Shown here piece by piece: positions 24,501-36,500 of a DNA stretch of 64,000 nucleotides. The notes under the pieces are model-generated. The model saw only the letters and a list, made by a program, of their open reading frames with translations. It did not search any database and was not told where the DNA came from. The DNA lies in NCBI GenBank assembly GCA_020152595.1, contig JAIGNY010003797.1, positions 397,501 to 461,500 of the forward strand, given 5' to 3'. The DNA is from Chiridota heheva (Eukaryota > Echinodermata > Holothuroidea > Apodida > Chiridotidae). Within the stretch, counting starts at the first letter, position 1, and each line of letters opens with the position of its first letter. The position numbers and the translations under genes are program-made.

Positions 24501-27500
24501 CTCAAGATATACGATTTATATAATGAACTCCTCAAAATATATGATTTATAAAGTAAAATTCAGAATGCAACAAAATCAAAACATGAAGCACTTAAAAATG
24601 GCAATTCGTGTCCAGGGATGCTGGAGTTTTTGAATAAGAATAAGATTTTTTTTTTAAATTGAGGTTTTTCATATGCAACTTAACACTAATGACTCCTGTG
24701 GTTGCCATTTCAAGTGTGGTCTATACTCTTTTGAAATGCCAGTCATACACCCTCTTGAAAATTTATGGCATCGTATAATTTATGATATGGAGGTTTACAT
24801 TGGGAAGTTACAGAAAATATCCATAACTCCTCTCCCCGTTGAAGAGACCCCAGTAATTCCAAGCTACAAACCCCCCCCCCTCCCTTAGTAATTTCCAAGC
24901 TCAAAATATCCCCTCCAATGAATTCCCATCTTCAAAACCCCCCTAGCTTCAGAACCCTCCCCCCAGGTATTCCCAAGCTCAAAATACCCCCATCCCCCCA
25001 TCTATTACATACACACACAGTAAGTTTGTAGATAAAGCCTTGTTCTTCATATTTTGTAAAAATCTATAAATATGTTGAAGTTACAAGAAAAGTTTCAATT
25101 AAAAGAAATCGATATCCTTCTTCAGATATTACATTGTAGATGCTTGACCAGCTCTTAAGTGATATTCTTTATTTAATGAACCATAGGCTTCTGTTTCATA
25201 CTACGCAAACACTTCCAAGTGGGGATTATCATGCGTAGTGTGACGAGCAGTATGGTTAGTTCAGGACATGAGCTCTGTTAAATGGTCCTTTACATTCAGT
25301 TTGGCAGTTTCATTTTCCAAAGTAGATCAATTAGTAATTGACCTAATTTTCAGCAGGAGTATAGTTGATTCCTTGGATTATATGTAAAGAAGTTTGTTGT
25401 TACAATGAATGATATTGGTCCAACTGCACACATGGAATTGCTTCTTTTGTTTTTGCTGTGAAAAAAGCCTGGCATTATTGCTTAAATCGTTAATTCATTT
25501 TATAGGATGGGAAGATCAGTAGAAATACATTTTTCCAAAAATTTGAAAATGAAAGCAATATACACCTGAATAAAGACTCTTTGATGGAATGAAAGAAATG
25601 TAGTGCTATGTTTTTGTCAATGTAACCAGTTTTTAACAGTGTATTTTTATTCTTCATTGGTTACTAATCAATGTGTATTTTAGGATTATGTGTCTATACA
25701 GTGTAGTAATTTGTTTTAAAAAATGTCAATTAATTTTCAGACACCAACAGAGAAGGCGCAATCTGCAAAGAGTAAAGGTAACAAGTACTTCAAGGCTCAG
25801 AGGTATGAGGATGCAATCAGGTATTACACTGAGGCCATTGAGACATCACCCACAGAGAACAAGAGTGACTTGTCCACATTTTATCAGAACAGGGCTGCTG
25901 CCCAGGAACAATTGGTAATTTTCATTCATTGGTTTACACTTCTGTTGCTTAGAATGTGAGAGAGAGAGAGAGTTGAACACACAATTACAATGACGGGGTC
26001 GTCGCCTGCGTATTCGGTTATGATAGTACAAATGCTATCACGAAACGCTTAATATGACCCGAACGAGAACAAAGGTACGACATACGCATAGACATAACAT
26101 CGACAACCAAGTCAATGTCCACGGCCTTTAATAACCAGTTGTGGTGCACTGGCGTGTCTACCCACCCCAGGCTTGAACCCAGGGCCTTGTGGTCTGTAGA
26201 CAGGTATAATAATCGCTACACCACAGTAGGTAGATTTAGAATATGAGGCAAAAGGTCCCATTTATATGCTTAAATGAACAAAAATTGAGCGTGTAGATTA
26301 TGAATCGTTAGTTTACATCTACTGTTGTTGAACATCTCTTGACACACAGAAAATATTTTTCTCAATTCTAAGATGTAGGCATAATTTTTTTGAGAAAAAA
26401 TAGCAATTCTAGATTTTTGCCCTACATTGGATCAAAGTTTTGAAAGATATTTGGCATATTGTTGTCATTGTTGATATGTGAAATTCTTTATTGAAAAATA
26501 TTAATTTATTCATTGAAAATAACCTTTTCCGCTTTCATTTTGAATTATTCATGGTCAAAATTTAACTCTTAAATTGTCAGATTCACTGCTCTGTAAATAC
26601 TGAGATAGAAAAAGCTAAATAGGTTTGCATAGTAAAACATTGATATATTACAGTTGTGCATTAAATTGAGAAAGCTCTAAAATTGGCAATTATTGATTAA
26701 TTTTACTGTTTAATTATTCACTAATTTTACTTTTAATTATTAATTTTTTTAGTGCTATTTTTACTTGAATTTGGGGCAATTTCAATAACACTGCCTCATC
26801 AGTACACAGCCATAGACCTATAAAAAAGCAAGATAATTTGTTTTATTCCTTTATTACATAGTCTTAGTTGTCTTCACTCTTCATAAGGAAGTGAAATTAA
26901 AGTGCTTGTTTTTTGTTCAAATTTGTAAGATTGGTTTGACAGTAAAGATGTCTTCCATTACTTAAACCCATTTGAAATACATCTGTACTGGTCTTGGAAG
27001 CAGGCCCCTAGTTAAACTTTTTGTAGGCATGCTCCACCCTGCCCCTATTTTCCTCCACCCTGTCCCTATTTTCCTCCACCCTGTCCCTATTTTCCTCCAC
27101 CCTGCCCCTATTTTCCTCCACCCTGCCCCTATTTTTCTCCACCCTGTCCCTATTTTCCTCCACCCTGCCCCTATTTTTCTCCACCCTGTCCCTATTTTCC
27201 TCCACCCTGTCCCTATTTTCCTCCACCCTGTCCCTATTTTCCTCCACCCTGTCCCTGTCCCTATTTTTCTCCACCCTGTCCCTATTTTCCTCCACCCTGT
27301 CCCTATTTTCCTCCACCCTGCCCCTATTTTCCTCCACCTGCCCCTATTTTCCTCCACCCTGTCCCTATTTTCCTCCACCTTGCCCCTATTTTCCTTTACC
27401 CTGTCCCTATTTTCCTCCACCCTGTCCCTATATTCCTCCACCCTGCCCCTATTTTCCTCCATCCTGCCCCTATTTTCCTCCACCCTGCCCTTATTTTCTC

Positions 27501-30500
27501 CACCTTGCCCCTATTTTCTCCACCTTGCCCCTATTTTCTCCACCCTGTCCCTATTTCCTCCACCCTTTCCCTTTTTTCTCCACCCTGCCCCTATTTTCCT
27601 CCACCCTGTCCCTATTTTCCTCCACCCTGCCCCTATTTTTCTCCACCCTGTCCCTATTTTCCTCCACCCTGTCCCTATTTTCCTCCACCCTGCCCCTATT
27701 TTCCTCCACCCTGCCCCTATTTTCTTCCACCCTGTCCCTATTTTCCTCCACCTTGCCCCTATTTTCCTTTACCCTGTCCCTATTTTCCTCCACCCTGTCC
27801 CTATATTCCTCCACCCTGTCCCTATTTTCCTCCACACTACCCCTTTTAGAGCTGTGTTTGATCAACGTCTACATGCTAAACATTCGCAAATGCACTAAAC
27901 ATTTACAAATTATCAAATTGTGAGTAATCATTTTTCATAGTCAAGTATTGCCGTTGAAAATCAATATCATTCTTGATTCAAACCACTCACAATCTGCTGA
28001 CAAAATTGAAATCAATGACTTTTACACACTGTAAACCCGATTAGCATAATCCTATTTAAATGCGAGAAACAAATGCATAGTATCACCTATGAATAGGGAT
28101 ATTTTGCATTTTGATTTTGCAAAAATCTGAGTAACTTGTGATATGCACCGCGAATGTGCAGCAGTAAACAATGAAACTAACAATAAGATAACATTAGGCT
28201 TTGACCCAACTCAATGAAGACCCATTTTTACAAATTATAAAATTGACCAAAGAATATACGGTTAAAATATTTTAATAGTGTCAATTGTACATTTACATGT
28301 AAATAGTTGCTGATGAGTCAAATACATTTTGCAAGAAAGAACAAATATTGCAGAATAAATGAACAAAAAAAGGTTTTAACAAGAGCTGAAATTTTGCATG
28401 CTTCGCAAACATGGCAACCATTTTCCCAGAGGACTGATATGAACAGTACTTCCAGGGTGGTGGCATAGTTTTGAAATGTTTTACGGCGAAGTATCACAGT
28501 ATGCAAGATTTTCACAGTAAAAGCGGCAAAAAAGTTACGCGATGTTGACATTAAATGATATTGAAGAGAACATTTCTGTTCTTTCTAAACCAAATTTCCA
28601 TGCACATTTTACATAAAAATAATGATTCATACTGTAGAAATACATTTTTCATGATTTTGAAAGCAAAATTCCAGCGGGTATCGCGATTTTTTTACTTAGC
28701 ATCGTAAATTGGAGCAACTTTGGTGTACTTTTGAAAATTACGGTACTAAGCGTGTGTAAACCCTAAACACTCACATTTATTTACGTGTACACGTTTAGTA
28801 AAATCAGTAAACGTTTACAGCTCTAGCCCCTTTTTCAGAAGTTATCTACATTTTTTCAAGAAAATTTTACTTTAATAATTGCTTTGTTTTTGATGCTGTT
28901 CACAGTTGCCATTACATAAAGATGCAGACAGTCTACTTATATTCTTGATTCCTCTCTAATTTATGTTTGAAGTGCCCCACAATTCATATTGCTGACTGCC
29001 CCTTGTTATCTTTTATGAATATTTGTGCTCTTGCCACCCTTTCTGGTTCAAGCTAGGGGATTGGGAAAGAACAATTTACAATAAACAGATAATATTTCTT
29101 GATGCTTTTATAAGGACTTACTTGCAAGACTTCTTTAAAAAATAATGTGATTACAATATTACAGATTCTGTATCCAAGCAATGAATCAAAAATTTGTAAT
29201 TTGTAGCAAATTTAGTAACCTATTCTTTTCCTCTCTTCATTGTATAGAACACGGTATATAATAAACTCTTCCAGTACATCAGAAAAACCTCTGGACATAT
29301 TTGATTAACACGTAGGTTGAAATGATGGTAAATTGGTGGTAAAATTTTACCCTATCTTACAGAGGATGTATAGTGTCATTCAATTTCTACCATACTTTCT
29401 TTTCTCTGTGCAGAAGAATTATCAGCAGGTCATTTCTGACTGTTCTAAGGCGCTGGACCTCAACCCGATGTATGTTAAAGCATTGTTTAGAAGAGCCAAA
29501 GCATATGAGATGACATCTGATAAGATCAAATGTTTAGAAGGTAAAGAACATTGTTTTCTTGTTTACCTTTGTAGAACAGTCAATGGTGTTTAGTATATTT
29601 TCTTCTCAAAATTAAAAGATAAAATGGTAGAGCTTACAGACCTGAATACATGCTGAAGACACATGTGATGTGAATGTATGTATTAAATACTTTTTAACTT
29701 CCACCAATGAAGTTGGACGGAGGTTATATTTTCGCATCTGATGATCGGATTCTGATCATATTTGGTGTGTGGTTTTGTTAATGCTTAAGGAAGAAGTGAA
29801 TAAAATTTGAGACATATTGGAGCAGGGAAAGGGTGAAAATGGTGGGGGGGGTGGGAATATTTTGTCTGTCATCAAGATATCTCAAGAACTGATGATTGGA
29901 TTTGGATCAAATTTGGTGTGTGGTTTTGTTACTGCTGTAGAAAGAGGTGATTAAAATTTGGGACATATTGGAGTAAAATAAGGACAAAAAGTTAGGGGTG
30001 GGGATGTTTTAGGCTGAGTTTGTTTATCACCATCATATTCTAAAAAGTAGTCACTGATTTTGATTAGATTTGGTGTGTGGTTTTGTTCCTCTTGTGCTTT
30101 AGAAAAAAGTGATGAAAATTTGGGACTAATTGAAATAGGGGAAGGGCAAAAATAGAGGGGTGTGGATATTTTAGTAAGGGTGCCACTGGAAAAAAGTTTT
30201 ATATGGATTTAAAGTTACATGGTTGGAAGGAGCAAAACAAAAAAAATGAGTGGAATTGGTTAAAGGAATCCAAAGTTATTATGGTCCTTCGAATTTGAAT
30301 GATAAGCACAATTGTTGCCATGACGGAATAAAATGCATTTTTCAAAAGGCCTACATTTTCATTTGGCATTTCAGAATATGGGCAAACTTGTCTATCTAGC
30401 AGAATTGGCAACATTCCCCAACAAAAAGCTAACTTCACCAACATAAATTATACATTTAAATTTTTACACTAGTTTAAATATTGGAAAAATACATGTTAAT

Positions 30501-33500
30501 TACATGTCACATTTTGGGCCGTAGATTGAGCTCACAGTGATTACATCACGGGCTTCTGATAGCAAATTGCATCCCACAATGCATTTTAATAATAGATCTA
30601 TATAAGCCACCGAACAACTAGCGAGTGACTCGGAACACAAGCTACGGAAATCTCAAAATATGTACTTCATTCAATGTAGTGAGAAAAGGAACCTAAACTA
30701 TAAGAAATATACAAATCGTTAGATTATTTTTTCATAAAGGTAAGTATTTTAAGGAAAGAATGTATATTTTATTAGTATTTTTGGGTCAGAAAATTGTTTT
30801 TTTTCTTCAAAATTCATGAGACATTTTGTTTGTAGGAATAGAGGGCGTACCAACATGGAAGTGAAAACTCACATCTTTTTTTTTTTGAACAACAGTGATG
30901 ATAGCGACGTTAATTTAGGGCAAGATTTATCAACACTTAGTTGAAACTTTCCAATGGAATGTGCAGAACAATAACTCATGCCATGAAAGTACAGCCATAC
31001 AATGAATTTTCTGGACTCACAGAAAATCAAGTGAAGTGGTCTCTGGTATCAATGATATCAAAACAATTGGTTTCTGCCATGAATGAAAATGGTGGAATGT
31101 GAATCTACACTGTATAAAGCTTAAACATTAAATGCTTAGCCTAAATTACACTGAAAACAATGATCACAAGTGATGATTCTCAAGTCTTTAGAATGTAATT
31201 GACAATACAGATCAACAGTGAGAAATAGATTGTTTGGGGTTATAACATGGTGGTTAACGGTTTCTGAGGTAGATTGCATTCCAGTGGGGAATGAAGAGGG
31301 GTGGAGGTACACATTCTGCAGAGTGCTATAATTGTAGTTGTAATTCTGTTTCAGCTGTTATTCATCAACTTATTCCTTCACAATAACTTAAGGCTGCTTG
31401 TTAAAAGTTTGCAAGCCTTAAGATGCACTCCGTAGATTCACAGTAAAGAAGAATCCAAGACATGCAATTTATGCAAATTTTATTTATCCAAGGTATGCAA
31501 ATTTAATTTATGCAAATTTAATTTATCCAAGGGTATCTGAAAGGTGTGGGCTCTTTAGTATGAAGTTGGTTGTTGCAGGGAGGAGTCTACTCCAGTGCTG
31601 TAAATGTTGCCTTGTCTGATCTGGAGGAAAATTTGTATGACCTACATTTAGTAAGAAGAAAAGATATCCGGAAGTTTCTGTTTAGTGTCTACTTCAAGGG
31701 TATGATGGTTTTAACATGAAATGTGTTAAATGTTTATGAAATTGGGGTCCCCCTCCCCCTCCCCAAAAAAATGTGAATAAACAACAAAAGATATGCATGC
31801 AGAAAATGTGTGTTTAACGTTGTGATTTTAGTAGAGAGCACACAACCAACCAAGGTATCAACAACTTATGGACATTATGAACATAGGGATGAACAAATCA
31901 ACTTGATATACACTTACCAATCCAACATCATTACCTAAATTTATGGTAGTTCTTGAAGAAAATGAGGTTACCCAACTTGCCCTGTGTATATTCTTAATGC
32001 ATTTTCTGTAAAAAAAATAAAGTTGTCCACAGGTCAGAAATTGTATGGTTGTCCCTGGCAGCCAAACAGGTGATTTGTGGAGCCCTGTTTTGAGATGAGA
32101 TAATGAATGAAATGCTTTAATTTAGACTTATTTTGGTTACTGCAGCACAAATGATCATTTTGGTTGAACAGTGATTCCCTGAATGGTTGTTTGTTCTTGC
32201 ATTTTCCTTTTATGAATAGTTGTTCAATTTGTACCCACTGGAAAGTGTGGTAGCTCAGTGGTAGGGGTTTTATTGCAGTTCTGGGTACCAGGTTATGTTC
32301 TTGAGCAAGACATTTCTGTTCCGAATGTTCCAGGCGGCTTGCCTGGGATGAGCTGATGTTCCGTCCAGGAGAGTCAAGTACTCTCATCCGCTTGCACCAA
32401 GGAGATGGGATAAGCCCAGCCTATATCAGCTTTCATTGGCTTGAGAGGACTTACTTAAACTTTATACATACTTGGGTTAAAGAGGCTCAAATGATAATTT
32501 GGGGTAAATGGTGATTCCATAAACTCTGTAACATTTTTTGCCTATTAAACAGATTGGAAAATTGGTTGTTTACATTGTATGGAGATACCCTAAAAGTGGT
32601 AACCCTACTTGGCAGACTTGTAGTACTGAGGTCCATATTCATACTCGAGTACATTTTTGTGTACTCTTGCCCGTGCTTGTACTCATGACTGTTGGACTTG
32701 TACTCATAGCCTTTGAATTCTTACTCGTACTTATGGTTTTTTAGTTGTATTTAAGTAGGAGTGCATGTTATTTTAATTAGTAAATTATGATTGTATATAA
32801 TTCTACAGCTGCTTTTAATATATGTAAGTAATTTGCATCTTTCCTTTATGCTGGGAACAGTACTGTCCAATGTGATTGTTTGTAGAGTAGGTGTATAAAC
32901 ATTTCTGATAAATCAAGTTAATCTATACTAATTACCTTGCTAAAATATTTTTTTGAAACAATTTTCATAATCTTTTTCATCAATTTACTTCCTTTAAAAG
33001 ATGTTAACTGTTTTTTTTTTTTTTTTTTTTTTGTGTGTGAAGAAGTTATAGTGAAGAGGATATATAAGGACTCCTGAAGATAGACCTGCATTCTTGTAGT
33101 AATTTAAATCATCAATGTGTACAATTATTAGCTCCACCCATTACACAGAGTGTAATGAGTGGAGCTTATCAAATCGTACGTGAGCTCCCATATGTGCCTG
33201 TGCAAAGTTTTGTGTTAGAATGCATCTCCTAGGTTTTAACAGTTTTGCTCTTCAGATTCTGGCTCAAGCGAGATTTTTGTATGCTTCATGAAGCTTGTAT
33301 TTTAAATAAGAGATATTCCAAATAGTTTTTTATTAAAGCTCCCGAAAGGTAAAATTTTTGTCTACAAAAGTGTCAGATTTCAACATGTAATGGCGCTAAA
33401 AAAAACTCTTTTAGCTTCGACAGTAATCTTATTCCTAATAGTAATCCTATTCGCATACATAGCATTGAATAGCATGGCCTTTGATAACCAGTTATGAACT

Positions 33501-36500
33501 CACTGGTTGCAGACCCACCGGGATTCAAACCCGGGATATGGGGGTGAGAGGACAAAGCACTAAACCACTACACCACGGATGTCTATTAGTTACATGTACG
33601 GAAATGTATGTGTATTGTTGTTAATCAAATCGCAGTATTTTCCAATCGGAATTCAGACATTCTCTATGAATATGTAAATTCTTGGAATCTTATTTAGGCC
33701 ACGCTGTATCATATCGTATCGGATCGGAGTGTGAGTTCTTAATAGGTCATGACATAACCTAGTAGATAACATGTGAAGAGGTTTGATCATTTTCCCTTGT
33801 ATATTTGTACAGTAAGTCTCAATTGTCAGTTATTGCATCACAGGGGCTAGAACTTTATACTTAAATGCACCATCTATCACAGGAGTTAGAATTTTAAACT
33901 TAAATGCACTATCTGAGGATAAAGTTTGTTGGGTTGTTGAATGCACGTGGCATTGCGTAAGCTGGGAGTTGTTACTAATTCAAACAACTGTATGGACAGC
34001 AGGTTGCCAGAAATAAAAGTTTGTTTCCAAACTTGTTTATAGTGTTCGTGGACACGTGGAAGAATCATCGCTGGGTAGTATTCAATAGGGCATCCCAGGG
34101 CTGCTACTGCTAGTTTTGCCGATTACTGGCTAAATATGGCAAATTTGGCCATTTGAAACATGTTTGGTCAATAATCTTTTTTTCAGTACTGGCCAAATGA
34201 AATTAACTTAACATTTATGAAGATTAATGTGTAAATGTTAGAAATTTTGTTATGTTTACAAAATGTATTTTCTAACCATACGTTGTGGTGGAATTGACCT
34301 TTGACCTTGCCAACGTCAGTAATTGAGTGAGACTTGATGGTACCATGCATTGAATGTTTCATAGCTTTTGTTAAAGCATAATTTTTCAGACATCGGTATG
34401 AAGTGAACCTCATTGCACCCACCTCAAAACTAAGTCATTACTGAGAACCAATCTGGCAGTCATTCACACCTAACCTTGTTTGGTACATATGACCTGACTG
34501 TTAAGGTGCCATTAAACCGAAACAAACAAACAAACTGAATACAACTCGTACAGGAAAGTTGAAACTCTTGGATTTTTAACATGATGATTAATTGCCCAAA
34601 AATGGAATTGACTTAAAATAACACTTTTAAAAAATGTCATAAAAATATCAGATATGACAAAAATAAAGTCAATAAAAGCTATCAATTCTTCTTGCATTGT
34701 TATGGGTTGAGCTATAACATCATTGATGTCTGGTTAATTAATCACTTAAATTTAACAAAGACTATGAAGCCTTTGCTTGCCTTTTGCCCACTTTCCCAAT
34801 GCTCTGATGAACCCAAATAAAAAAAATAACAAGAAAAGAATAATTTACAGCATCCAGAGAGCTTTCCCTATTGTTTGACCTCTTTGAAGATGGCAGCTTG
34901 GGTGATACTTACTGCCTGAAGTTTTGGTATGGAAAGAAAAGCAGACTTCCTTGCTTGTTTCAGCTGACCAAATGCATTTTTTTTCAATACCAGCATCAAG
35001 TGCGCCTGTGGAATATGTTTTTAGCCATGGGGGCATAAACCTTTATCCACATTGAGCCAGACCCAGTAGCCAGCTTCTTTCCTCGCTTATATTTCTAAAA
35101 TGTAATTAATGCCCACGTAAAAGTTGCATGAGATTTATTTTGTGATTTGATAGCCAGGAATGTTTGCTACAGGATATATGTTGTTTGAATTACTTGATGA
35201 TTGGAAAAAATAACATTTGAAAGTAGAACTGAAGCTACCACATGGGCTAAAAATCAATACCTGAAGGATAAAACCTGAGCTTGGTAAGGTTGCCAAAAAT
35301 GAATAATTCTTGCAAAGTTTGTGCAAGCTATGGGTTCTTACTCCATAGCGGAGCTCTTCCAGAAAAACCCTCTGAATAAAATTATTTGTTTTCTTTATCG
35401 TGTCCCCCCTTTACAACCATATTTAGTCCTCTCCCACCCCTCTCTACCTACTTTTGCCTTTTTTAGCACCCCTGCACTTCCTCTCTCAATCCCAGCTTCC
35501 TGGCATTTAGTCCCTGTACTTCTCTCAGACTCCTGTTTTCTTTTCTTCCTACCTCTGTACCTACTTTTCTTCCTACCTCTGGAATGATCTAACCTCTCAG
35601 GCACATTTTGACCCTTGCTGTTGTAGTGCCGTTGAGCCTTCATCAAACAAACAAAACAATCATATCTTAGATTTATATCCTTCAGGTATTGATTTTTAGC
35701 CCATGTGGTAGCAGAAAGGTTTATTCCAAGATCTATCTCTTATTCTTTCTTGATGAGAGTTTAAAGTAATGCATGTATGTTTTCTCTTGGTGGAAGGTGT
35801 ATGTGTAGCATTTAAGGTTATGGCACCAGGGAAAATAGTTTTGAAGACTAGCATTGACCAAAACAAAACAATCGGTCAGTTGATCCAATAACCAAGATTA
35901 TCTACAATCTTGGACAAAACTCGTTGAAACACTTCGTGAAAATTGTGATGTTTTTTATGAAGCTTCTTTTCTATTGTAAATTATTCCACAATTTGACCTT
36001 CGTTGTCGTGGTGCCATTAAGCCCTCATCAAACAAACAAACAAACAAATGCTGGAAATTTTTTCTGTTGCTTCTTTAGTCCCTACTCTTTCAATTGTAAT
36101 TAATATTTCAGAATTTTAAGGACATTTGTATCATTTCATTGATACTGCCAGTGTCCCCCTCCCCTACCTCACTATATTAAATGTCTTCCCCTCCCCCTCC
36201 CCATTTAATGTTGGCCATTGTTACTGTTTTTCATTAAAAAAAAAAGAAATTCAACATTAAAAAGGAGGAAGGGGAGGGGTTACAATTCTCAAAAAAAATA
36301 TTACGGAAAAATAACACTATATCATATGTAGATCTCAAAAAGCTGAAGTGTTCCAACTGTTTTGCCTAAGATTATAGCTGGTCATTTGTTGATTTTATTG
36401 ATGCTGAGTTTGTGATATACCAAGCTGATAACACTCCACTTTGTTGAAATCTTATGTTTTTACGTTCGTAGATACAACAGCCGTTTGTATTTTAGAACAA

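Larger units (their letters stand above)
18542..25740 (+). other. TOMM70 intron 1 (7.2 kb)
   Basis: GT-AG, phase 0. Contains a SINE (18718-19014), an imperfect foldback (19366-19700), a pogo-type transposase remnant with an internal minisatellite (20535-21950) and a hairpin element (24050-24291). The remainder is AT-rich, with C-rich low complexity at 24870-25010. Confidence 0.9.
25915..29413 (+). other. TOMM70 intron 2 (3.5 kb)
   Basis: Phase 0, GT-AG. Holds a SINE (25961-26235), a 21-bp minisatellite (27032-27836) and a hAT-like element (27847-28825). The remainder is AT-rich with nothing recognised. Confidence 0.9.
29541..36471 (+). other. TOMM70 intron 3 (6.9 kb)
   Basis: Phase 1. Contains a composite repeat (29703-31325), a SINE (32231-32450), a T tract (33011-33032), a short hairpin (33130-33166), a divergent SINE A (33473-33581), and an inverted-repeat pair around a retrotransposon tail (35235-35711). 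A further short tail of the same retrotransposon lies near 35990-36050. No other exon was recognised. Confidence 0.88.

Noticed and set aside
26972..27898. 308-codon plus-strand frame and long minus-strand frames
   Set aside because: They exist only because the 21-bp minisatellite period is divisible by 3; sequence is pure low-complexity repeat.
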